Source: Enoplosus armatus
Taxonomy: Eukaryota; Chordata; Actinopteri; Centrarchiformes; Enoplosidae
Assembly: GCF_043641665.1 (NCBI RefSeq)
Contig: NC_092184.1
Span: 21,589,108 to 21,653,107, forward strand
Reading direction: 5' to 3'
Length of the DNA: 64,000 nt
Below, piece by piece: positions 11,833-46,017 of this stretch. Position 1 is the first letter of the stretch; every line of letters starts with the position of its first letter. The position numbers and the translations under genes are program-made. The notes below the pieces were generated by a model. The model was not told the origin of the DNA, ran no database searches, and worked only from the letters and a program-made list of their open reading frames with translations.

Positions 11833-13140
11833 GTAAGATGCTTAAAATGTAACACTAGAGGGGTCCCGGCCCACGGGGCTGTCTGGGAGGGAGGTTCACG
11901 CCGTTATTCACCAGTCCTCCTCTGCCTAATTGGCTGCAGATGCGGTATCCTATGCTCTTTTTACCGAGGAGAAATTGGATGCATTTGGGGAACTTTATGA
12001 GGCGAGCAGTGCGTTTGCCTGCAGGAGCCGAGAAGACAAAAAAAAACAACAACATTGGTTCACGTTAAAGTATTTAAACCGTGCCACGTCCATATATAAC
12101 CCCTCCTTCCTTGGCTAATTTATCACGGGGCAGGAATTCAATGAGCAAAAAAAACTTCAGCAGAAACGTGAAATTGAGCTGTAAAAAAGAGAAATTGCGG
12201 CGCTATTAAAGCACTGATCGCGTGGAGGAAGGTGTAAGTCTCCCCTCTGTTTTCTGGTTGAATGTCCGTGTCAGGTATTGGCCTGAGATCACAAGGGCCC
12301 GTGATCTGCATCCAGTAGCCTACTTCTATTCGTGCTAAAATGCAGGTATTGTATATTTCTAACCCCGGCAGGTCGGAGCACGCACGCCACCGAGCAGAAG
12401 AATGAAGTCCCCATGGTCTCATTAAGATATGTTGAACTTTAACGGTGCGTCCTGAATGCCAATATAGAGGCCCATATACGTTCATTTGCTCGATCACGCA
12501 GTCTATATAACAGCCATTTGTGAAGGTATGTGCCACTGCCTTCCTAATAATTGCACGGGGAGGGAAGGGGCTAAAGACACCGTCCTCTAAGTGCCCTTTC
12601 ACCCTAGACTTTGTAAGCTGCACTTATTAAAGCGAAAAGTGCTTCAATATGTGGTAAGCTTTAGGGGAAAACGTGATGGGGGTTGGGATGGGGCCCTCGT
12701 CTTCTTGCTGCCCTGCTCCTATTGGAGTAATTCATCCATGTTAGCAGTAGGTTAGCGGTGTAATTCCCATCTGTTGGTGTTGTTAATGTACGGACAGCGG
12801 TAATTAAAACCTCTGACCACTCCAGAGAAAAACGAAGCCTCTATGAATGAATCAAGGGATCATGTGTGCAGCCAGACAGACACGCAGGGGGCCATTAAGC
12901 AAATTTGACTTTCCCTTTATTTTGGTGGAAGTGGTATCTTCCATGTGTGCCCTTTATGTGGAAGTCCACAAAACCCGCGCTGCTGTGTGAATGTTTGCTG
13001 TGCAGCGCGTCGCTGTCATGTCGAGTGGAAGTGATGTCTTGATGACACCAAGGAAATCAATCCCCCCCCCCTCTGTGACGCTTGAAATATTACAAACATT
13101 TCAGATGCGAAAATAACACAAAGCATCAGGTTGAAATCGA

Positions 13141-13148
13141 AATAATAC

Positions 13149-13188
<40 letters not shown>
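13141..13188. repeat. (AAT)n microsatellite
   Basis: About 13 AAT/TAA units ending roughly 35 bp upstream of the alternative fli1 exon's acceptor, so its length could affect the branch-point region. Confidence 0.95.
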
Positions 13189-13193
<5 letters not shown>

Positions 13194-13225
13194 ATTAATA
13201 CTTTTCTGTCTTTTTCTCTTCGCAG

Positions 13226-13310
13226 GGCCCATTGGACACAGAGCACCCTTGGGCCTGTCTGTCAAGTAGACATGTTTCAAACTGTCCCTGACACGTCGTC
13301 TTACGTCAAG
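13226..13310 (+). CDS. fli1: fli1 alternative first coding exon (ERG-like N-terminus)
   Basis: A pyrimidine-rich acceptor (tttttctcttcgcag, ending 13225) and a consensus donor (AAG|gtaaga, 13310/13311) bound an 85 bp exon. Its first 46 bases would be 5' UTR. The ATG at 13272 then reads 13 codons, MFQTVPDTSSYVK, ending in phase 0, so it joins the phase 0 start of exon 2 (EALSVV). Human ERG has an alternative N-terminus, MIQTVPDPAAHIK, joined to the same [10 protein letters not shown]. The match in length, sequence and splice phase is strong evidence that this exon is real. The resulting protein would be 457 residues instead of 450. It lies 4.3 kb upstream of the MDGTIK exon, implying a separate promoter. 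Confidence 0.78.
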
Positions 13311-16300
13311 GTAAGACACCACCGTCTCTTCGATCAGGTAATGTTGGAGGGACAAACTGGGGTCCTTTCATTTTTCTTTTACTTAGGCTGTGAAGTTCGC
13401 ACCCCCCCCCCCCCCCCCATATTTTACACTAAGTGTTAAAACAAGCAGTAAGCCAGAAACTGAGTCTTATAGTAGTAGTAATTATTTGCATTAGAAACAA
13501 GTAGAATTAACTGTTACAGTGCATTTTTGCTGATTTAATATGAGTGGAATAATAAAAGACTTGTTAGAAATATTCTGGCAAAATTATGGCTCATGATTGA
13601 CGTCATATCTCTCTCTCTCTCTCTCTCTCCTGAGAACGTAAATAAAGAAAACAGCGCACATCTGGTTTTCACATAAAAACCTGCGTCGCGTCTCATGTGG
13701 CGCAGCGTGAATACCTGCGACTGCTACATATCTGAGGCACTGAAACCGTGAACTGTTTCTTTTTATATAAAACCGTAAATGTCCATATGATGATGATGAT
13801 GATGTTCCACGTGCACTCCGCTCGCAGTTGTGTCAGTTCGTTTTGGAGGCTGCGTGACGTTTGCTCACATCTATCATAATAATCTGCCCAGGGTGACTGC
13901 TCGGATTGTGCCTCATTAGAATGAGTCATTGTGCAGAGGCGAGCTATGGTAATATCTTCATAATCAAGGTATTTTTCCAAGGGCGACTTGTTAATGTTTT
14001 GAAGACTTATTCCCCCTTTGAATAAGGGCTCTTTTCATCCAGCCAAGGCGTTTGTGCCACTGCAGAGAGACTCAGCGTTTCAGGGCTCAGAACAATTCCT
14101 GATTTGTTGTGAGAGAGTTGAATAGCGTGGAATGTTTTAGGGGGAAATCCACTTTTAAATGAGTCTTTCTGCTCCCTAAAATAGTCAGTGAGACTTGAGT
14201 TTTACAGTGCATGTATCTCATCTCTGTGAGTTGCTGTGGAAATGCAGCCTAGATTGTTTATGTTTGTTCTGATTCCAATAATGATATATATTTTTTTTTT
14301 ATCCTGCCCAGATTCAGGGTTAGCGTGTGTGTGCGTTTTTGCATGCAAGTGCTTCACTCACTGGCTCACTCACAGTCAGGGAGATATTGGTCAGAATGTG
14401 GCACGCCTCAATACAAAATTTAAAGAAATATTCCTCATTCAAGCGAATCCGCGGCCCAGCATTTGGTTTTGTTTGGTTAAGGCCAGGCGAGACTGGAACT
14501 CTCCAATAAAAATAAATCTCAAATTAATTATGGCCTAGAGCGAGGGGCCAGACAGTTCGTGCTTATGTGTGCTGCAGACTCCACTTTTTGCCCTCAGTAT
14601 TTTGACTCGGGCTGTCTTTTAGCCCGAGAGAAGGAATGATGTGAATACAAGTCTGCAGTCTGATAAACAGCAAATGTAGCAGGCCCATATTGACTGGGAC
14701 TATTTCTTGTTTGGAATAACAATCCCCCGAAAGGTTTCTCACAACATTCAGTGCTGGATGATTTATATTAATTATATTTTAGATTTCCCACCTCAGTGCT
14801 GATAATATGAGGGACCCACGAACAAGCTTGAATTCTAAACTACAGTATATATAAAAAAAAAAAATTATGCAAAGCACAAGAAAAGAAAAAAGATAATTTG
14901 CTGGGGTCAATTCCACATGCATGTTGGAAACAAGTGCCTGTACCTTTGCATGAAGCAGAACCTACTCAACACACTGTTAATAAAATATGTGCTTGATTAA
15001 AGAAACCTCTTTCGGTTTATTTCCCCCTTTATATCTCCCTTTTGACTGATTGTTTTCACAGACAAATAAAGGCCTTTAATACTCACTTTCTCTCAGGTAA
15101 GACTCTCCATTCACTAAATCTAGGTAGACCTTCATATAAGCTAAAAAAGAAAGGACAGGCCTAACAATTTAAAGACTGCTGAACATAAACTCTGCATAGT
15201 GTCCGCCCACCTCTGGCTGGTTGCCCCTGCAGCGGAGAGACAGAGGAGCTACTGGCTCGTGGTGTAAGGAAGAAATGTCTGGCTGTCTAGTTCCAGCGTC
15301 AAGCCAGATGTTCTGTGGTTCGCTGTGTAAACCAACTTGCATCTGTTTATTGGCCTTCCAAAATGTTTGTTACCACTGTATTCATTATGGTCTTGGTGGG
15401 TCCTGGACCCCCAGTGTTCCTGATAAGCTCTGGGATGGCAGGTATTTTAGAGCAGAGATGGGGTGATCTTGTCTGAGGCAAGCTGTTGGCCAGATGCTGT
15501 TGGATTTGAAAATCAGACTTCTCAGGAAAACATGAGGGTTTTGTGTCATTTGAAAAGCGTCCTTGTTTCATAACACTGCATTTCTGCAATTATTTACACA
15601 ACCTAAACTGACTTTGGACACTGCAGTGGAGAGGATGGTTATTAATGGAAACTGATGATATAAATCTAAAGAAGCACATCACAGTATAAAACTAAATGAA
15701 CGAAATGTGTTTCTGTTACTGGTCATAAAGCCCTGTATGGTGAATCACCAGCTCCAGACCTTAAGCACCTCTTTAATTTACCACTTTATCACTAGTCTCC
15801 CTACAATAAAATGCAAATATTAAAACCCTGGAATGTATAGAAAAACAACCCCCCAAAAAAAGAAACCAAACCAGTCACTGAAGAGTTAAACAAGGTGTCT
15901 CCCTTAATTACACGAGTCTGAACTGGCCTCAGGCAGGAGAAGCCTTGACCCTTAGCAGGATCCAGATGTGGTAGTCCCAAGGGTGGGGGCCCTCAGCCCC
16001 ACCAGACCCCCAAGTCTAGAGCAGACAGGCCGGCCCTGCTGTCAGTCGCTGCGGCGGCGCAGTCTCTGTTTGGCCGCTCCTCGAGGCAGAAGCCCAACAC
16101 TGCAAAAAATATCACCATCATTTCAGCTTAATTGTATTACATTGTTAAACATTATTAAAAAGAACCGGCAGTGTAGAATGGGCTAATGAGTTACATTCAC
16201 TTTTGTCCAAAGTCAAGTTTTTCCTATCAAATGTGATTTTCTTGTTACTGGTGGCTCGATATTGTTCCAAGGTATAGACTAAAGAAGCGTGTTTAAAACC

Positions 16301-17299
16301 CCCTGAAACGGTTAAAAGAGTACAATCTGCCTTAAAGTTACCCCCTTGTTGGATTTATGTGTGTTTCATTTGCATTCAGAAAAACAAATATCACTGAAAA
16401 GCTGAATGTGGACATAATGGACGTTTCTTGCAGTGTTGCTGGTCTGGTCACGTTCAGAGCTGGCCCCGTGTCTAGCATCTGCACTAAAATTATGCCTGAA
16501 TTGATGAGGGCAATTTCATAGGGCAGACGAAAAGGGAAAAAAATACCTATGTGGGGGTGGGGATTGTGATTAGGGGATTTCTTTTTTTTTTTTTTGCTCA
16601 GGCCTTTAGGGAGAAACTCAGTATCAAACTCAGTAATATTTATAATAATAATAATAATAATCTACATGTGAGTCCTCTTTTAAAGTGTGCTTTTGTTGAA
16701 GCAGGCTGCATTTCATCCACTCGGTCCTGTGCTGAACAGCAGACGCACACGTGTAGAGCAGACCCTCAGACTGTAGTGCGGTTAGCTGCTGAATGCTTGG
16801 ATTTTATTAATGGTGTCTCAGGAAAACTTCACAGAAGCTTCACGGAGAGCTGTAACAAAAGAAAACAAAAAAAAAAGACCAGGTTGTAACAACTGCTGCC
16901 ATATAGGTGTTCAGGTTTCTCTCCAGTTTTGATTTAGAGCTCCATCAGCAGCACGTCTGAGAGAAACATCTGTCGGCATTCAGAGATAAACTTTATTTAA
17001 TGTAGCTATCACTTTCACTGTGAAATATAGAATAAAACAGAGGACGGGCTGATTTACTGAGGGATGGAGGCATGGCCAGATGCAAGTCTGAGGTGTAGGC
17101 GTGAACCAAAAGCGCTCTAAAACATGGGATCACATAACTTAGAGTGTCCTGCGACAATAAACCTCGGTCCCGAAAACCTCAGTGAAATGTGTGCAGAAAT
17201 AATTCATAAGCCGGACAAATAGTAAACCCTTCCACACCATCTGTGACATTACTGGGAAAGCAAACCACACAACACTATTCTACAGCAGGCAATGGCTGT
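13311..17299 (+). other. fli1: fli1 5' intronic/regulatory region
   Basis: No further coding exon is supported. Contents: a C17 run (13402-13418), a perfect CRE palindrome TGACGTCA (13598-13605), a (CT)n tract (13609-13629) and an (ATG)n tract near 13787-13805. Two complex, repeat-free segments (13850-14120 and 14390-14540) are candidate conserved elements. A short (AAT)n tract is near 16640-16661. Confidence 0.5.
13402..13418. repeat. C17 homopolymer
   Basis: Seventeen C in a row, in the intron following the alternative fli1 exon. Such runs are prone to sequencing length error. Confidence 0.9.
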
Positions 17300-17612
17300 G
17301 CACAACGCAGGCAGTCATCCTGTAAATATTTCCGAGCAGAAAAACATAACAGCGGAGCGAACACTCAATTGTTTTCCCTGCTTATCTCTCTGGGACAGTA
17401 TCCTGCTTTTTTGAAGGCAGGGCTTTCGGTGACACACAGCTTCCTTCTCAACCTTCTCAACAGTGGTGACTTCACTTCCCAAATTTAGAGGAAAGAAAAA
17501 ACGCAATCCGGTAAAAGTGTCTCTTTCTCTCCGCCACATACCGGGGGCTGGAATTAATTCAGGAGCGTGTCATGTTTGGGATATTGTCGGGGTCCGCTGA
17601 AAATTGCGCAAA
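17300..17612 (+). promoter_or_regulatory. fli1: Proximal promoter and 5' UTR of fli1 (main first exon)
   Basis: This stretch directly precedes the MDGTIK start codon. It contains ETS-type GGAA/TTCC cores at 17374, 17441, 17475, 17490 and 17550, an ACCGGAT-type site (17506-17512 as its reverse complement) and a GATA site (TTATCT, 17382-17387). The mammalian Fli1 promoter is known to respond to ETS and GATA factors, so the arrangement fits autoregulation. No clear TATA box is seen and the transcription start cannot be placed. CpG density rises from about 17500 to 18200. Confidence 0.45.
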
Positions 17613-40810
<23,198 letters not shown>

Positions 40811-41016
40811 ACACCCCACTCTGACCATCCACCACCATCTAAAATCTCCCCTTTCCCAAAATTAAGTCCATAATTGCTGACCTGCACTCCCAATGACGCA
40901 GAACCGAAGAAGACTGAGTTGATAGAGGCTTTCGTCCTCTGAAGAAATTTTGCTCCTGATTGAAGGATGATAACATTGAAGGAGATTTTTGTTTTTATTT
41001 GTAAGAATCTATAAAC

Positions 41017-41559
41017 AACTGGATGCTATGGTCCAAAATGGAATACTACTTACCTTTACAAGACTAGCAACTGTTTGTTTATGTTTTTTTTGGACGTGCG
41101 TCTGAGTTTCCTGTGCCTCTGTCTTTCCCATCCTCCAGAAAGCTGCACCTACAAGTGCCCTTTCCAAAACCTTCCCAAACCAAAGCCTGAGGACAGGAGA
41201 ACAGCTCGAGTCTGTCTGCCTCCTCGCCACGCTACAGAACCAGACATGGGCCTATTATTTATGGGTCTCAATCTACATCCTCCTCAGTACATTATGTACA
41301 ATATGCTTTAAAGCATCTGCCTTTTCCGCTAGTCTACAGCTTCGTTGGGGTTTCTTATTCCCACCACATCTAGCCTTCTGTTTCCACTGTCTCCGTCTGC
41401 TCGTCTGTCCATCTGCATCGTTTTATGTGTGTGTGGAGAGTCTTCTGGAATTCGCTGGACAAGGAGGAGCTCTAAAAGAGATGGACTTTTCTCAGCACTG
41501 AATGAAATTTGGCAACTGGAATATGCCATTCACAATTTAATTTATCCTCCAAACTGGAA
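41017..41559 (+). promoter_or_regulatory. fli1: Three miR-145 seed matches in the fli1 3' UTR
   Basis: AACTGGA, the complement of miR-145-5p bases 2-8, occurs at 41017-41023 (7-mer), 41514-41520 (followed by A, 8-mer) and 41552-41558 (followed by A, 8-mer). The last two are 38 bases apart, a spacing at which neighbouring sites often cooperate. FLI1 is an established miR-145 target in mammals. Confidence 0.6.
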
Positions 41560-43519
41560 GGCTAGAGAAGAGTTAAATGCCGGAAAAGGAAGCGCTGTAT
41601 GTTTTGCTGACCTGGGTCAACTCAGTTACTTAAAATGCTCTCTGCGTGTTGTGTGTGGAGTTCAAGATGGCCAATGTGTATAGTTGACTCAACTGTGCTG
41701 GGGAAGCTGAGTCAAGATGTAATTGAAGTAATTTGCAACAATAATTCAACCCAGGTCAGATGTTTTCAGGGGGCCACACACTAGGCTATTAAATGTTTGC
41801 CATGTTGTTGCCTTTCAGCCATGCCATTCCAGATGTTTTGTTGCTCGACCATGTCAGTATTAATGTGAATGTCTTCTGGTTTGTGAAACGCGTAAAAGGG
41901 ATACCCTGCAGCAAAATCAAAATTTGTCAGATGTTTTTATTTAGTTTAATTAAAAAATACATTCCTTCATTTTTAACACCATGTTTGCTGCACATGTCTG
42001 AATCTAAAACATGAAAGTGCCTATTTTTACAGGTGTGATTATGTAGATGTTATTACATAATAAGACTGTATGTTGTTTGGATGTTTTTTGTCCAAAATGC
42101 CTTACAGTGCCACGAATGCATCCAGTTTTAGTATATGATGAGAAACTTAACCCTCACAGTGCCTTAACTGCTGTTTTATACCATATATTTTCTATTCATT
42201 ATAGACAAAACAGCATTACATGTTAAAAAACATAGTAAGATACATAATCATCATTTCCATGTCTCACCAGAAATCTGACAATTTTTGATTTTGAAGTGCA
42301 CTCTGACAATAACGGCTGCCACGCTGTCTCCTTCCTCTTTGTAGCCAGTCAGGACCGTATAGGTCAGCACAGAGAAGTGGCTTAGCAGTAAGTCATGTTA
42401 ATAGACAGTTAAGTTGCATTTTACCAGGGCTGGATCCTAGTTTGAGAGCAGCATGTGTGTTTGAATGTTAGTTTCTCACTGATCTAAAGCCCAGCAAAAT
42501 GCACATGAATCTCAAGTCAGGATTTCATCATCATGTCATGGTATCATGTCAAAACATATCCATCTTCAGGTGTTCAAAGCTGTTAATAGCAAAAGTATTC
42601 CTTTTGAAAATAAATTACTTGGGACTGAGTAGTTTATCAGAGAACAAAACCAATAAAGTATGACGAGATGAAACAAAGAAATCCTCAGATTCGCAAACGC
42701 TGTGCGTTTGTCAGACCTATTTTTTATTATTTTATAAGCATCAGACAACTAGGCATTAAAGCAACTTACTGTATAAATTATGCAGAGTTATTTTCATATG
42801 TGACACAGTATAAAAAGTCAAGAGAATTAATACGAGTTGACCTCGGTCAAAAATGCAAACCTTTAAAGTCCATTTCTGCTAAGTAGTTTGTTCAGCATTT
42901 TAAGCGTTTTTATATCTGTACATTTGGGCAATACATTTTAACATTTTTGTTTTCTTGTAATTGTTATTGTTTCTGAAATTGGGTTGTAACATCCTAAGTG
43001 CCTTTATGCACAAAAGATATTTTCTTGTATTCCCAAAACCACAAATGCCTGCTTGAATCTTAATCCAACAGCCAGGGACTCCTTTACTCTATATGCAACG
43101 TGTGATTATGAGGGATCTTCTCCATTGTGAATCACTTTTCATGCCAAATGAATTGGTGGCTTTTCCTGTGCATTAAAGAATTTCAGGTATTTTATGCAAA
43201 GTAATACAAACAGTATTAATATTCACAACCAGCTTCTCCTGAAAATTTATAGCTTTAAAAGAACAAATAAAAAGGGAACATGTCATTTGTAGCATAAAGA
43301 AACTATTCTAATGTACCCTTAACTTCCATGTCTCACAAGCATTATCAATGAAAAGGGATCTGTGCTACTTCCTATATGCAATGTATTTTGGATATCAAAT
43401 ATATATATATATATGTGTATAATTTTACAATTAACCAATGTATTATTATTATTGTCATTCCTGCAATGTATGAAGTAATACCTTTTGAAAAAGGGCTTTT
43501 GTATAGGAAAATGTGACAA

Positions 43520-43525
43520 AATAAA
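43520..43525 (+). terminator. fli1: fli1 poly(A) signal
   Basis: AATAAA followed within 40 bases by T- and GT-rich sequence. The earlier AATAAA at 43266-43271 may be an alternative. Confidence 0.5.
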
Positions 43526-43545
43526 TGTTTTTACCTCTCAAGTCA

Positions 43546-45139
43546 TCTTCCATTGCCTGCGTGTGGCTTCAACAGAGTGCCGGGACAGATGAAAACACAG
43601 TCGATGTATTTGTTATCAGGGCATTTTAAAAACAAGATCTACAAAGGTAATACGATCTTGATAATGACTAATTTTGCACAATATTATATATATATATAAT
43701 TATTTTGCCTCAATTTTGTGACAGTTCTGGCAACTTATTAAATTATCTTATTATTTTCAAAGTGTATTATTCCTTAGCCTATTTTAGCCATTAAGGGGGC
43801 AGTAATGTTTTACATTTGTTTATTACATATATCACAGTGTGGATAGAAAACCGCCAGCTTTGTTTGTATCTGCATTAAGATACAAACAATGCATGCATTA
43901 ATTCTAACAAAACAAACACGCTGAAGGGTGTAATGTTCAGATTTTTTTTAACTGTTGATCTTGAAACTCTAGTTTAACTTTATAATCAATTTAGGCTGAG
44001 GCTGTAGTCTCAGAATCAGAATCAGAAATACTTTATTGATCCCAGGGAGGAAATTATACATTTGTGGTGCTGTTGAATTGTATTGCATTATAATTAGAGG
44101 TGTTTCAGATATTTTGTCCAATTGTACACCTCAATTACCACATATTAATGATGGTAAAATAAACATTAGACTGTGCTACTTCTTGCTGGCGGTACATGAT
44201 AAACTAGCAACTGTAAAAGTGTCTAATTTAAGCATTAATCATTTCCGGTGGAAAGACATTGGTGGAAAGGGTGCACCATTTTTGCAGGCTTTCTTTTTGT
44301 GATGCCAGCTTTTTGCCATGATAATCACTACCTACATTTTGTTACTGCAAAAACAATGATAAATAGTGTTTACACCCTTTTCAGTTCTATCAGGTTTTGA
44401 ATTACATGCCACAAGCTGTGAGCAAGGTAATTGTAGGTGTAAAATCGCTTTGGACTGGTGCACATCAATTTTTCTCCTCAGTATTTAACTCTTAGCATCA
44501 CTTAATTTTCTGCCTAAACACAGCTTCAAATGATAGGTGTTGATAATTTAACAACCGGTGTTTATGCATGGTGTCTGTGTTAAATGACAGCTACAGCCTT
44601 GCAAAGTGCTCTTTTAGTTTGTATAAACCATGTAGACAAAAATATGTATCACAGACACAGTGAAACACCATCAAGGGACAGTTGTGGACTTGTTTTTTAT
44701 TGAAATATGCTTGTGAAGCATGAATCATCTGCTTAGCAATTTCACACATTTGTGAATAATATTTATAATCTTTTACCTTAGCCCTGCGTATTACTCTGTC
44801 GCTTGCTACAGCAACATCCCTATGCAGACACACACATAAGACTTGTGCAGTTTATTAGAGAGGTCATAGTGGGAGGTCCGCCTTAACGAAACCTGTAAAA
44901 GTTTCAAGCTAGCACTGTTATTTCTCTAAATGGAGAGTTCTGGTTTCATGTTCAGAACCTGCAGGCAAAATAATGGGCAGCAAGCAACAGCTCTTATCTC
45001 CCAAACACTTCCCCACCTTGTGTTTGGATCCCTGTTTGCTGTCACAACTTCACTTTATTTACAGATGAAAAGCCGTGATAGGGGTTGGCACCTATCATCT
45101 GGGACGGTTAGACAGTGAATAATACCATGACACAGATAT
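43546..45139. other. Intergenic DNA between the convergent 3' ends of fli1 and kcnj1
   Basis: AT-rich, with a short (AT)n tract (43685-43700) and a dispersed repeat at 44011-44052. No gene seen. Only about 1.6 kb separates the two predicted poly(A) sites. Confidence 0.6.
44011..44052. repeat. Short teleost dispersed repeat (tttattgatccc type)
   Basis: cagaatcagaaatactttat followed by tgatcccagggaggaaatt is a tail sequence I recognise as recurring throughout fish genomes, probably the 3' end of a non-LTR or SINE element. Recognised from memory; not searched. Confidence 0.5.
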
Positions 45140-46017
45140 TTTTGAATGCAAAAATAGCCTTTATTTCAGTGTATTTTCCCCCTGAGATCAAATACAAAAG
45201 ACTTAACAGAATAGATTTTTCATACTATAGTCAGTGCTGTATGCAGCCATATTTTAAGTGTTTCCTGAGAACTTTGTTCTCTCACAATTTCTTCACTCAA
45301 GAAGAAAACCACAACTACATCACTGATTGAAAAGAGTGGCCCCCAAGCCCAACCCTTTGCTAGTGCCTCAGTGTCTGAATAGTTAAGCACACTCTAATGG
45401 TCCAAGTCCAAGTGTCTCTTTGTGTACAGCAGCCTACAGTACCATGAATTATTGAACAGCCACTTTATATTTTTCTCACCCATGACAATAGCATGACCCC
45501 CCCAACACTGGTCCTTCAAGTAATTGCAAGATTTACACACAGTATAATACATTTGCTTTGTTTTTCTGCCTGTCCATACTCAGTAAACCCAATGTGCAAG
45601 GCCAGAGTTTGAACCACTCATCTTCATTTTAAGCAAGAGCCCATATGTGTAATCCATGTTTGAGTTATTGGGAAAACTTTCTTTTTCTGTTCTTGAAATG
45701 TAGCTTCACCACCTTGCATGACCTGGCCTGCCTTTGAAAACAGGTTTTTGGTCAGCAGACAGTGATAGGTGTGGTTTTACATACAAATAGTTCACAAAAA
45801 CTGTGCTGACCCACAGATGGCTTTCTTATCTGTGTCAAACACAATAGAATAACAAATAAGTAGGTTTTCTTTAAATGCTACACAATGAGCTGTCTGCCAT
45901 TAGGTAACCCCACCTGCCTCCAGCACTTGTTTAGTCTTGAGGAGTTCGTACATGAGAGGTATAAGCCTATACTAGTCTCAGTTTGTAATTGCAATTCATT
46001 GCAATGTCTCCATCGTC
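45140..46017 (-). other. kcnj1: kcnj1 3' UTR
   Basis: Minus-strand continuation after the kcnj1 stop. A minus-strand AATAAA (TTTATT at 45160-45165) predicts an end near 45140, giving about 0.88 kb. Another TTTATT near 45055 is a later alternative. Confidence 0.45.

Larger units (their letters stand above)
40811..43545 (+). other. fli1: fli1 3' UTR
   Basis: The long AT-rich stretch after the stop codon has no coding exon. Poly(A) signals AATAAA occur at 43266-43271 and 43520-43525; the second is followed by T-rich and GTGTGG-type sequence, so the message probably ends near 43540, giving a 3' UTR of about 2.7 kb. It carries three miR-145 seed matches (see separate entry). A short (AT)n tract is at about 43399-43414. 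Confidence 0.6.
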
